6,864 bases of DNA from Thermoleophilia bacterium (GCA_016844515.1 JAERMP010000221.1:1-6864); one strand, 5' to 3'. Positions 1 through 5,490 are shown, numbered from the stretch's first letter. Notes: generated from the letters alone by a model not told the origin. Made by a program: numbers and translations.

Positions 1-903
1 CAGGCTCGACGCACCGCCGACGAGCTCGTCGAACGCGGGGACGTAGAACGCGAACGGATTCGCCGCGATCTCCTCTTGCGTCAACACGCCGCCGAGGCCA
101 AGCGGGAGCAGCATGTAGACGGCCAGTGAGAAGAGCGCGGAGCTCCGGAGCGCGAGCGACGTGTCGCGGGCGGTGTTCTTGTACTCGGGGGCGAACGTCG
201 CACACGCCTCGACGCCGTACGCCGACCACCCCATGAGCCAGAGCCAGGCGAATGCGGCCTGCCAGCTCGGAATGGTCCAGGTCAGGTTCGAGCTCTCCCA
301 GTCACCGGTGACGTACGGGAGGATGATGAAGACGCCGAGCGGGATCATCATCAGCGCCCCGGTCGCGTAGCCGACCCAGAGAGACGGTCTGACACCGAAG
401 ATGTTGAAGATCCAGACCGCCACGATGAGGATCGCCGCACAAACGTGTGGGAAGCCGGCGGTCACCGGCCCGGTGTCGAACGTCCAGGCGGCGCTCGTCG
501 CCGAGGACGGATACCACTCGGCCTGAACGATGTAGCCGATCAGCAGGCCGAAGCTCGCGAGGACGCTCGACCAGGCGAACCAGTACCCGAACGTCGCGAC
601 AGGCCCCACCAGGGTGAAGTACTTGCGCCAGCCCTCGTGCGCGTAGAGGGAGATCCCGCCCGGCTTGTCGGGGAACATCGCGGCCTGCTCCGAGTACACC
701 CAGTTCTGGAGGACGCCCATGAACATCGAGATCCCCCAGAGCGTCATCGCACCCCAGGCTCCGAGCACCCCGATGGAGCCGCCGAGCGCCCCGATCAGGA
801 AGCCGGGGTTGGCGAGGGCGATGACGAACCCGTCGTACCAGCGGAGTGTCTTTAAGAGCTGGCGCTCCTCGATGACGGCGCCTGCATAGACAGCCTCAGT
901 CAC
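1..903 (-). CDS. APC-superfamily amino-acid permease, N-terminal 301 residues (C-terminus beyond window)
   Basis: Inner-membrane secondary transporter of the amino acid-polyamine-organocation superfamily, probably importing an amino acid or amine with a cation. The minus frame is open without interruption from GTG 903-901 to base 1. About seven hydrophobic segments are readable, at roughly residues 24-68 (two segments), 94-125, 153-171, 175-198, 213-235 and 254-273. That is about half of the usual 12-14. Family-like features are an unwound Gly-rich first helix (ANPGFLIGALGG), a PDKPGGIS loop at residues 78-85 resembling the PEKSGG-type motif, and WSAYGVEACATFAPEYKNTARD around residues 226-247, which matches the conserved TM6 and following loop (xEExKNPxR in relatives). 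The start is set by AGGGAGGTG six bases upstream. It is divergent from the zinc-ribbon gene. The substrate cannot be read from the sequence. A permease is nearly certain; the amino-acid assignment is family inference. Confidence 0.9.
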   Translation of the reverse strand, partial: MTEAVYAGAVIEERQLLKTLRWYDGFVIALANPGFLIGALGGSIGVLGAWGAMTLWGISMFMGVLQNWVYSEQAAMFPDKPGGISLYAHEGWRKYFTLVGPVATFGYWFAWSSVLASFGLLIGYIVQAEWYPSSATSAAWTFDTGPVTAGFPHVCAAILIVAVWIFNIFGVRPSLWVGYATGALMMIPLGVFIILPYVTGDWESSNLTWTIPSWQAAFAWLWLMGWSAYGVEACATFAPEYKNTARDTSLALRSSALFSLAVYMLLPLGLGGVLTQEEIAANPFAFYVPAFDELVGGASSL

Positions 904-909
904 AAGAGC

Positions 910-917
910 ACCTCCCT
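910..917 (-). promoter_or_regulatory. Shine-Dalgarno site of the permease
   Basis: On the minus strand this reads AGGGAGGT, followed by six bases and the GTG at 903-901. It is a strong anti-SD match and fixes the permease start. The leaderless-looking plus-strand genes in this window have no comparable site. Confidence 0.8.
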
Positions 918-930
918 AGCCGGGACCTGA

Positions 931-954
931 GCGGGTACACCCGCCGAATCGGCG
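931..954. promoter_or_regulatory. Two adjacent palindromes at the predicted permease transcription start (operator or leader hairpins)
   Basis: GCGGGT-AC-ACCCGC (931-944) is a perfect 6+2+6 inverted repeat. CGCCGA-A-TCGGCG (942-954) is a perfect 6+1+6 inverted repeat that overlaps its end. Both lie between the predicted -10 and the SD of the minus-strand permease, spanning the predicted start near 950. That position suits a repressor operator. They could equally fold as short leader hairpins in the RNA. The regulator is unknown. Confidence 0.4.
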
Positions 955-956
955 CG

Positions 957-985
957 ACCGTAACACCCTCGGCGGCCAGATTCAA
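957..985 (-). promoter_or_regulatory. Predicted housekeeping-type promoter of the permease
   Basis: On the minus strand there is a -35-like TTGAAT (985-980), a 17-base spacer and a -10-like TACGGT (962-957). This predicts a transcript start near 950 and a leader of about 47 bases that includes the SD. The exact 17-base spacing and the TACGNT form of the -10, shared with other genes here, support the call. It is prediction by eye only. Confidence 0.5.
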
Positions 986-1007
986 CCAACCCGGCGGGGA
1001 GCAGCGT

Positions 1008-1013
1008 TACGAT
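1008..1013 (+). promoter_or_regulatory. Predicted -10 element for a leaderless transcript of the zinc-ribbon gene
   Basis: TACGAT ends seven bases before the GTG at 1021, the distance expected between a -10 hexamer and its transcript start. Initiation would then fall at or next to the start codon. No SD lies at a usable distance: the GGGGAG at 996-1001 is too far upstream. No good -35 is visible at 16-18 bases. It is supported mainly by the same arrangement at 5485-5499. Confidence 0.4.
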
Positions 1014-1020
1014 CGGTCGA

Positions 1021-1374
1021 GTGAAGGGGGCGCCGATAACCGTCACGTGCCACTGCGGCGAGATCCGCCACGTGCCCTACGGCGAGACGTGGACGTGCGA
1101 GAAGTGCGGCCGCCGCTGGAACACCTCGCAGATCCCGTCCGATGCGTACTGGGGAATCATGCGCGAGATGCGGAACTACCGGCTCGCCGTGATCGGAGTC
1201 GCGCTCGGCATGGCTGCAGTATTCGGAGTCCTGGCGCTGACGGTCTCGGGAGGCTTGCTCCTGATCTTCCCGGTCCTGCTGACCGCCTGGTTCATCTGGT
1301 TCATGCCCTGGTGGCGTCGGAGGCTCAGACGGCGTACCCGCAACCTCCCAAGCTGGCAGCTCACACCCGAGTAG
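1021..1374 (+). CDS. Small zinc-ribbon protein with two transmembrane helices, function unknown
   Basis: A 117-residue protein. The N-terminal domain (about residues 8-35) has Cys10-x-Cys12, then 13 residues, then Cys26-x-x-Cys29, with the CEKCGRRW pattern of a zinc ribbon. The first knuckle is CxC, not the more common CxxC. Two hydrophobic helices follow (about 55-75 and 78-95), then a strongly basic cytoplasmic-looking tail (RRRLRRRTR, 99-107). By the positive-inside rule both termini probably face the cytoplasm, holding the ribbon at the inner membrane surface. The GTG start at 1021 is chosen because the zinc-ribbon reading begins immediately after it and a -10-like TACGAT lies seven bases upstream. 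It is divergent from the permease. I do not recognise a named family. Coding status is convincing from the Cys pattern and clean helices; function is unknown. Confidence 0.75.
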   Translation: MKGAPITVTCHCGEIRHVPYGETWTCEKCGRRWNTSQIPSDAYWGIMREMRNYRLAVIGVALGMAAVFGVLALTVSGGLLLIFPVLLTAWFIWFMPWWRRRLRRRTRNLPSWQLTPE

Positions 1375-1386
1375 CCATCTCGGAAT

Positions 1387-1401
1387 AGGGCTTGCCGCCC
1401 T
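1387..1401 (+). terminator. Weak hairpin between the zinc-ribbon and GEVED genes
   Basis: AGGGC-TTGCC-GCCCT forms a perfect 5-bp stem with a 5-base loop, 13 bases after the stop of the zinc-ribbon gene. There is no T tract, and the stem overlaps the -35 proposed for the next gene. It could be a weak terminator or coincidence in GC-rich DNA. Confidence 0.25.
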
Positions 1402-1420
1402 GAACCGACCGCAGTACGCT
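1392..1420 (+). promoter_or_regulatory. Predicted promoter of the GEVED-domain gene
   Basis: TTGCCG (1392-1397), a 17-base spacer and TACGCT (1415-1420) form a -35/-10 pair. The predicted start near 1427 gives only about seven bases of leader before the GTG at 1434. No SD is visible, consistent with leaderless or nearly leaderless translation. Confidence 0.45.
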
Positions 1421-1433
1421 GCTGATCGACATC

Positions 1434-2858
1434 GTGAAGCTCATCGCGATCCTGGTCGTCGCGGTAACTGCGCTCACGGCGACGGCTGCGCTCCGCGGCG
1501 CCCCGTCCGAGCGGGCCGACTATGGCGACGCGCCGGACGGTCGTCCGACAGGCTATGGGCCGCAGGGCGAGTTCCCCTCGCTGCTGAAGAGCGACGGCGC
1601 TCGCGCTCAGACGACGAGCTACGCCCACCTTGGCAAGGACGTGACGCGGGAGCTCGACTCGCTCCAAGTCGACCAGGATCGCCGCGACGACGGCGTCTTC
1701 GTCCGCCTCGTCCCATGTCAGGAGAGCGAGGCGCTCGTCCTCGTCACCTTGCCCACGGCAGGGCAACCGGCGCGAGGGACAGGCTTCCTCAACCTCTTCT
1801 TCGACTGGAACCGCGACGGCCGCTGGGAGGGAGCCGACGGCCGGTGCGGTGGGAGTCCGCCTCGCGAGTGGATCGTCCGGAACGCGCCTGTGAACCTGTC
1901 GAACCAGGGAGGACGGGAGCAGCTCTACCGCGTCCGCTTCCGTGCGGGATCGTTCGTGGGATCGATGTGGATGCGCACCGTCCTCTCGGTTGACGAGCAG
2001 CTGCGCGACGAGACAGGTCGCGGTGCGGTTGCGCGCGGTGAGGTCGAAGACTCCATCTACACGAAGGACGGAAAGCTCGCGTGCTTCACGAACCCCGTGG
2101 GGCACGGGAAGTCGGGTGCCGTGATCGTCGCCCCGATTGCAGGGCCGGCTGGTCTGGGCGTACGCATCCTCTCCGCGCAGCTCCGCGCGGCCGCGGCGAC
2201 GGCCGAGCGCACGATCACGCCGAACGCCGTCATCGCGCCCGATCAGCGAAAGGCGACGTTCACCTACCGCTCGCTCAAGAAGGACGTGCGCAAGAACCCC
2301 GTCGTCGTGGACGGGTTCCAGGTGGAGGCGCGCATTCGGATCAACGGCGTTGCAGGCACCCGGCGGCTCGACTGCGTGGTCGTCGTCCAGCACGTACCCG
2401 AGACGGGCTCCGGCACTCCGATCCCACCCCCAACCGGCGGCGGAGCATCCCGGCTCGGCTGGTACTCCGGTCCGACGGAGAACTTCGGTTCGATCGACTT
2501 CCTCATCGCTCGTGCCGGCGCAGGCAAGGTGGCCCAGAAGCTCCAGTTCACGTCCCGGATCACCTGCACGAAGGGCGTCACCTCTCAACATGTCCACGTG
2601 GACGGCTCGTTCCCGGTGCTCGTCGCCGGCGGAAAGGAGACGATCGCCGTTCGCTCGACCGCCTTCGACGTGGGCCAGCCCATCGGGAGGCCACCGGGAA
2701 GTTTCACCGCCTCGGGCACGTTCACCGCAGCCGGAGGCGCACGCTGGAGCGGGACGCTTCGACTGACGTACACGCACCAGGCGTTGGGTTCGTGCGACAC
2801 GGGCAACGTCACCTGGCAGGCGCCCGCCGCCGCGCGACCAACGCATACGCACCCGTAG
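1434..2858 (+). CDS. Exported GEVED-domain protein with an unrecognised C-terminal beta-rich domain
   Basis: A 474-residue protein. Residues 1-19 (KLIAILVVAVTALTATAA after Met) form a signal peptide, so it is exported. Residues about 28-208 match the GEVED-type domain: DYGDAPD at 29-35, DDGV at 85-88, FFDWNRDGRWEG at 122-133 (the WxDxNxDGxW pattern, plausibly Ca-binding Asp residues) and the namesake GEVED at 202-206. A middle segment, about 210-320, looks beta-rich (alternating polar and hydrophobic residues, TFTYRSLKK). A Pro/Gly/Thr linker at about 322-337 leads to a C-terminal domain (about 338-466) with two Cys (ITCTKG and GSCDTGN) that could form a disulphide, ending in a His/Thr/Pro-rich tail. 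There is no LPxTG-like anchor. GEVED domains occur mostly in large secreted or adhesin-like proteins, so one copy in a mid-sized protein is uncommon. The role is unknown, probably at the cell surface. The start is GTG with no SD. The antisense frame here is also open (see rejected items). Confidence 0.85.
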   Translation: MKLIAILVVAVTALTATAALRGAPSERADYGDAPDGRPTGYGPQGEFPSLLKSDGARAQTTSYAHLGKDVTRELDSLQVDQDRRDDGVFVRLVPCQESEALVLVTLPTAGQPARGTGFLNLFFDWNRDGRWEGADGRCGGSPPREWIVRNAPVNLSNQGGREQLYRVRFRAGSFVGSMWMRTVLSVDEQLRDETGRGAVARGEVEDSIYTKDGKLACFTNPVGHGKSGAVIVAPIAGPAGLGVRILSAQLRAAAATAERTITPNAVIAPDQRKATFTYRSLKKDVRKNPVVVDGFQVEARIRINGVAGTRRLDCVVVVQHVPETGSGTPIPPPTGGGASRLGWYSGPTENFGSIDFLIARAGAGKVAQKLQFTSRITCTKGVTSQHVHVDGSFPVLVAGGKETIAVRSTAFDVGQPIGRPPGSFTASGTFTAAGGARWSGTLRLTYTHQALGSCDTGNVTWQAPAAARPTHTHP

Positions 2859-2868
2859 CACAGCGAGC

Positions 2869-2897
2869 TGGTCACCGGCGGCGCACGATGCTACCGT
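2869..2897 (+). promoter_or_regulatory. Possible promoter of the oxidoreductase gene
   Basis: TGGTCA (2869-2874), a 17-base spacer and TACCGT (2892-2897) resemble a -35/-10 pair, starting within 11 bases of the preceding stop codon. The predicted start near 2904 leaves a leader of about 33 bases holding the GCAAT/ATTGC repeats and the SD. The match is moderate. Confidence 0.35.
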
Positions 2898-2909
2898 GTG
2901 TCCAGTGTT

Positions 2910-2934
2910 GCAATGCCATTGCGCCAGAGGCAAT
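2910..2934 (+). promoter_or_regulatory. Three-arm repeat GCAAT / ATTGC / GCAAT around the ribosome binding site
   Basis: GCAAT (2910-2914) and ATTGC (2918-2922) form an inverted repeat with a 3-base centre. The same ATTGC can instead pair with GCAAT (2930-2934) just before the ATG, with a 7-base loop holding most of the SD-like AGAGG (2926-2930). The arms are therefore mutually exclusive: one pairing exposes and the other hides the SD. Stems are only 5 bp. The GCAATGCCATTGC palindrome may alternatively be a protein operator. Confidence 0.35.
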
Positions 2935-2936
2935 AG

Positions 2937-3200
2937 ATGAGCAAGATCCCACGTGGAGCTCCCTACGTCGTGATCGGCGCCGGGATCCACGGCCTCTCGA
3001 CGGCATACCACCTCGCGAAGGAGCTCAGTGCCCGCGGCATTGGGTCGGGGAGCGACATCGTCGTCCTCGACAAGGAAGTGCCCGGCGCAGGCGCAAGCGG
3101 GATCGCGTGCGGCGTCGTCCGCAACAACTACTTCCAGCCGGCGATGAGCGAGCTCATGCAGGCCTGCGTCGAGGTTTGGGAATCCGACCCGGAGGCGTAA
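2937..3200 (+). CDS. N-terminal fragment of the broken FAD oxidoreductase
   Basis: An 87-residue reading frame holding the Rossmann GxGxxG nucleotide-binding segment and ending at the TAA created where the two 73-bp copies meet (GAG GCG TAA). It lacks the substrate domain and would not be a functional enzyme alone. It is listed separately because it is what a gene caller would report. Confidence 0.7.
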   Translation: MSKIPRGAPYVVIGAGIHGLSTAYHLAKELSARGIGSGSDIVVLDKEVPGAGASGIACGVVRNNYFQPAMSELMQACVEVWESDPEA

Positions 3201-3271
3201 CTACTTCCAGCCGGCGATGAGCGAGCTCATGCAGGCCTGCGTCGAGGTTTGGGAATCCGACCCGGAGGCGT
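3126..3271 (+). repeat. Exact 73-bp tandem duplication (two copies)
   Basis: Copy 1 is 3126-3198 and copy 2 is 3199-3271, with one further matching base (3272). I see no mismatch between them. 73 is not a multiple of three, so the second copy shifts the frame by one, and the junction itself spells TAA. The flanks share no long homology. Perfect identity implies a very recent event or an assembly artefact. Confidence 0.95.
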
Positions 3272-4329
3272 ACGCCTACAACTCGGTCGGCTACATCGCG
3301 CTCGGCGCGGCCGTGCAGGAGTCGGACCTCACCGCGACGTTCGAGCGGCAGGAGCGGATCGGCTATCGCTCCGAGCTCATCGCCGGCGAGGCCGAGGTCG
3401 CTGCCCACATGAGGAGGCTCTTCCCTGATTGGCGCGCTCGAGGCGTGACGATCTGCCTGCACGAGCACCAGGGCGGCTTCGCCTTCAACGTCGAGTCGGT
3501 CCTCGGACTGCGCGACAAGTGCCTCGGTGAAGGCGTCTCGGTCCTCCCACACACCGAGGTCACCGGCTTTCGTTTCGGCCCCGACGACACGGTTGCGGCG
3601 GTGGAGACGAGCGCCGGCGAGATCGAGGTCGGCGAGCAGGTGGTCATCGCGCCTGGTCCGTGGGCGAGCCGCTTCTGGGCAATGCTCGGACTTCCCGCGA
3701 CGATCGACATGACGACACCTTCGGGCGAGATCGTCCACGACCGCCCCATGTGGACGTATTGGAACCTCCAGGAGGGTGAGATCACGGTCGATCCGCTGAT
3801 GTTCGCGACCGCGGACGGCCGCGCGCCCCCGGTGATCCACCTCGATACGGATGCGCCTCTGTACACCGACGACGGAGCGCTCGTTACCGACGAGCTCTGG
3901 GGCATCTACTTCAAGCGGGACCGGCACGGCGTCCAAGGCGGAGCATCACCGCTCGTCGTGGACGGCGACGTCGAGCTCGACCCGTACCCGTCGACGACCG
4001 ACGTCGACCCGGTCTTCCCCGACATGTGGTGCGCGGCGCTCTCGCACTCGATGGGCCGGTTCGAAGGCTGCCGCGCCAAGTACAAGATGGCTCGCTCGGG
4101 CGGCGTAGGAGCCTTCACGGCCGACAACTTCCCGGTGTTCGACTACGTCAAGCCGAACGTCTACGCAATCCTCGACTCGAACCACGGCTACAAGATGATC
4201 GGGGTCGGCCGCGAGGTCGCCGGCGTCCTGCTCGGCGGCCATTCCAGGCTTCTCTACCCGTTCCGCTTCAAGCGCTTCGCGTCAGGCGATCTCCACCCCG
4301 TCTCGAGCTCGCCGTACCCCTGGTCCTAG
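3217..4329 (+). CDS. C-terminal fragment of the broken FAD oxidoreductase
   Basis: A 370-residue frame carrying most of the substrate domain and the C-terminal FAD-binding segment. It is open from 3199, so ATG 3217 is only the first available start. That ATG is the second copy of an internal Met codon (MSELM) and lacks an SD at normal distance; the GGAGG at 3191-3195 is 21 bases away. Separate production is doubtful. The stop TAG 4327-4329 lies inside the CCTAGG at the left IS boundary. Confidence 0.7.
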   Translation: MSELMQACVEVWESDPEAYAYNSVGYIALGAAVQESDLTATFERQERIGYRSELIAGEAEVAAHMRRLFPDWRARGVTICLHEHQGGFAFNVESVLGLRDKCLGEGVSVLPHTEVTGFRFGPDDTVAAVETSAGEIEVGEQVVIAPGPWASRFWAMLGLPATIDMTTPSGEIVHDRPMWTYWNLQEGEITVDPLMFATADGRAPPVIHLDTDAPLYTDDGALVTDELWGIYFKRDRHGVQGGASPLVVDGDVELDPYPSTTDVDPVFPDMWCAALSHSMGRFEGCRAKYKMARSGGVGAFTADNFPVFDYVKPNVYAILDSNHGYKMIGVGREVAGVLLGGHSRLLYPFRFKRFASGDLHPVSSSPYPWS

Positions 4330-4330
4330 G
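4325..4330 (+). repeat. Left target hexamer of the IS (CCTAGG)
   Basis: CCTAGG abuts the left IS end and contains the TAG stop of the oxidoreductase. It pairs with CCTAGT at 5369-5374, which fits the NCTAGN target known for Bordetella IS481. Five of six bases agree. Confidence 0.55.
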
Positions 4331-4331
4331 T

Positions 4332-4359
4332 TGGACTAACCACACACCTGCGAGACGCC
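4332..4359 (+). repeat. Left terminal inverted repeat of the IS
   Basis: Starts TGGACTAACC and ends GAGACGCC. It matches the reverse complement of 5341-5368 at 22 of 28 positions, including an unbroken GAGACGC block. An extra T at 4331 separates it from the CCTAGG. Confidence 0.75.
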
Positions 4360-4413
4360 TGATCGCGTCCGGGCCTCCCGCGAGCCTTGTGGTCGACCAA
4401 GACCAAGCTCGCG

Positions 4414-4420
4414 AAGGAGG
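4414..4420 (+). promoter_or_regulatory. Shine-Dalgarno site of the transposase
   Basis: AAGGAGG with a 5-base spacer to ATG 4426. It selects this ATG over the upstream in-frame TTG at 4387. Confidence 0.8.
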
Positions 4421-4425
4421 CCCAG

Positions 4426-5373
4426 ATGCATGATCGAGTGTGCCCACCCCGGCGGATGCGTTTCTCGTTCGAGTCGCGCTGCCGAATCGTGTCGCTGATC
4501 GTCGCGGGGAAGAGCCCGCAGGCGGCTGCAGGCGCCTGCGGTGCCAGCCGTGCGACCGGCTACCGGTTGTGGCGCCGCTACCGAGAGGGCGGCTGGGCTT
4601 CGCTGGCTGATCGTCCATGCACACCAATCCGCCAGCCACGAAGGCTGCCGGCGGAGGCAGAGGGGGAGATTCTCGCCTGGCGTCGGGAGCTCGGGGCAGG
4701 TCCGGCAGTGATCGCCACGATCGTCGAGCGTCCCACCTCGACGGTTGGGAAGGTCCTGCGCCGCGCGGGTTGCTCGAGGTTGCCACGCGCTCGACGTGAT
4801 CGATGTGTGCGCTACGAGCGCGAGCGCCCGGGCGAGCTCTTGCACGTGGACACGAAGAAGCTGGGACGCTTCTTCCAGATCGGCAAGCGAATACGAAAGG
4901 ACGGCATCAACCGCTCCCGCCGGGCAGGCTGGCAGCACCTGCACGTGGCGATCGACGACCACACACGCCTCGCCTACTGCGAGGTCCTCCGAAGCGAGCG
5001 CAAGGGCGAGTGCGCCGCCTTCTTGCGCCGCGCTGTCTCCTGGTACGAAGAGCAGGGGATCACGGTCGAGCGCGTGCTCTCCGACAACGCCAAGGCCTAC
5101 CACTCGCATCTCTGGCGCGACACCTGTCTCGAGCTTCAGATCGGGCGCCGGTACACCCGCCCCTACTCGCCGTGGACGAACGGAAAGGCGGAAGCGCTGA
5201 TCAAGACGCTCCTGCGGGAATGGGCCTACCGCTTCGCCTACCCCACCAGTGCTCACCGTGCCAAAGCGCTTTCCGGCTACCTCAGGTGGTACAACCGACG
5301 AAGACCTCACGGCTCGCTCGGAACCCGACCCCCGATCAGCCGCGTCTCACACGTCTGTGGTCAGTACACCTAG
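4426..5373 (+). CDS. IS481-family DDE transposase
   Basis: A 315-residue transposase that cuts and joins the element ends. An N-terminal helix-turn-helix region (about residues 18-52, RCRIVSLIVAGKSPQAAA...) and the typical LADRPCTP linker at about 60-67 are followed by a second helical DNA-binding segment (about 88-115). The catalytic RNase-H-like domain has D142 in LLHVDTKKLGRF, D220 in VLSDNAKAY and E256 in TNGKAEALIKTLL. The last two are separated by 35 residues (DD35E). The closing YLRWYNRRRPHGSLGTRPPISR is an IS481-family signature. ATG 4426 is chosen because AAGGAGG (4414-4420) lies five bases upstream; the frame extends back to TTG 4387 without SD support. The last sense codon (ACC) straddles the IS end, and the TAG stop lies in the target sequence outside it. 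No frameshift or missing catalytic residue is seen. Confidence 0.95.
   Translation: MHDRVCPPRRMRFSFESRCRIVSLIVAGKSPQAAAGACGASRATGYRLWRRYREGGWASLADRPCTPIRQPRRLPAEAEGEILAWRRELGAGPAVIATIVERPTSTVGKVLRRAGCSRLPRARRDRCVRYERERPGELLHVDTKKLGRFFQIGKRIRKDGINRSRRAGWQHLHVAIDDHTRLAYCEVLRSERKGECAAFLRRAVSWYEEQGITVERVLSDNAKAYHSHLWRDTCLELQIGRRYTRPYSPWTNGKAEALIKTLLREWAYRFAYPTSAHRAKALSGYLRWYNRRRPHGSLGTRPPISRVSHVCGQYT
5341..5368 (-). repeat. Right terminal inverted repeat of the IS
   Basis: Read inward on the minus strand it begins TGTACTGACCACAG, with the TGT terminus usual for IS481. It overlaps the last nine codons of the transposase gene. Confidence 0.75.
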
Positions 5374-5374
5374 T
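5369..5374 (+). repeat. Right target hexamer of the IS (CCTAGT)
   Basis: CCTAGT directly follows the right IS end and supplies the transposase stop TAG (5371-5373). It differs from the left hexamer only in the last base. Confidence 0.55.
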
Positions 5375-5398
5375 GCCCTGATGCAAGAGGTGGACGCC

Positions 5399-5417
5399 GC
5401 GGCCGCAAAACGGCCGC
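5399..5417 (+). terminator. GC-rich hairpin, probable former terminator of the oxidoreductase
   Basis: GCGGCCG-CAAAA-CGGCCGC is a perfect 7-bp stem with a 5-base loop. No T tract follows, which is common for terminators in GC-rich bacteria. It lies 25 bases after the TAG that would have ended the oxidoreductase before the IS inserted, the usual place for a terminator. It now terminates transcription leaving the IS. Confidence 0.5.
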
Positions 5418-5461
5418 CCTGGGGTCGTCGCAGGACAGCGATCGCGTCGAGGGCGGACGTC

Positions 5462-5490
5462 GTGACAGTCGCGGCTCGAAGCCATACGAT
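5462..5490 (+). promoter_or_regulatory. Predicted promoter, leaderless, of the small membrane-protein gene
   Basis: GTGACA (5462-5467, five of six matches to TTGACA), a 17-base spacer and TACGAT (5485-5490) are followed by six bases and the GTG at 5497. Transcription should start at or next to the start codon, giving a leaderless mRNA. No SD is present. It is the best promoter match in the window. Confidence 0.6.

Larger units (their letters stand above)
2937..4329 (+). pseudogene. FAD-dependent oxidoreductase (DAO family), frame broken by a 73-bp tandem duplication
   Basis: Members of this family oxidise amines or amino acids (glycine, sarcosine, dimethylglycine and relatives) using bound FAD. 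Two reading frames (2937-3200 and 3199-4329) become one 439-residue protein if one copy of the duplicated 73 bp is removed, a normal length for the family. The N-terminus has the Rossmann dinucleotide motif VVIGAGIHG (GxGxxG at residues 14-19), an acidic residue ending the second strand (D45 in VVLDKE) and PGAGASGIACGVVRNNY (49-65), like the ASG..N...R segment of sarcosine-oxidase relatives. VVIAPGPWA and the late NHGYKMIGVGREVAG segment resemble the family's FAD-binding regions. The start ATG 2937 has AGAGG six bases upstream. As written, translation stops at TAA 3198-3200 inside the repeat junction. No other lesion is visible, so the break is recent, reversible or an assembly error. The substrate is unknown; the permease and Amt neighbours suggest nitrogen release. 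Confidence 0.85.
4331..5368 (+). mobile_element. Complete IS481-family insertion sequence, about 1.04 kb
   Basis: The element has one transposase gene bounded by imperfect terminal inverted repeats (4332-4359 against 5341-5368). The right end, read inward, begins TGTACTGACC and the left TGGACTAACC, agreeing at 22 of 28 positions without gaps. A further CTGATCG match follows after a 2-base offset. CTAG sits just outside both ends, as expected for the NCTAGN target of IS481. Length, the single unshifted transposase frame and the TGT-type end all fit IS481. The exact left boundary is uncertain by one base (4331 or 4332). The element looks intact and could be active. Confidence 0.85.

Noticed and set aside
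1176..3011. 611-codon open frame on the minus strand opposite the GEVED gene
   Set aside because: The translation is Arg/Asp/Ala-rich low-complexity text without domains or helices. It spans two gene boundaries and is opposite a protein with a signal peptide and GEVED motifs. Such antisense openness is expected from GC bias.
3198..3217. Programmed frameshift joining the two oxidoreductase fragments
   Set aside because: No slippery run or stimulatory structure is visible at the TAA. The exact 73-bp duplication explains the break fully, and reading through would add 24 duplicated residues to a conserved fold.
2081..3220. 379-codon plus-strand frame overlapping the GEVED and oxidoreductase genes
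   Set aside because: It crosses an intergenic region and the starts of two recognised genes, and has Arg/Gly/Pro-rich composition. It is a shadow frame.
3154..3936. 260-codon minus-strand frame inside the oxidoreductase
   Set aside because: Composition and lack of motifs mark it as antisense shadow. The opposite strand encodes DAO-family sequence.
4336..5310. 324-codon minus-strand frame inside the IS
   Set aside because: It is opposite a transposase with all catalytic motifs and has no recognisable domain. It is a shadow frame.
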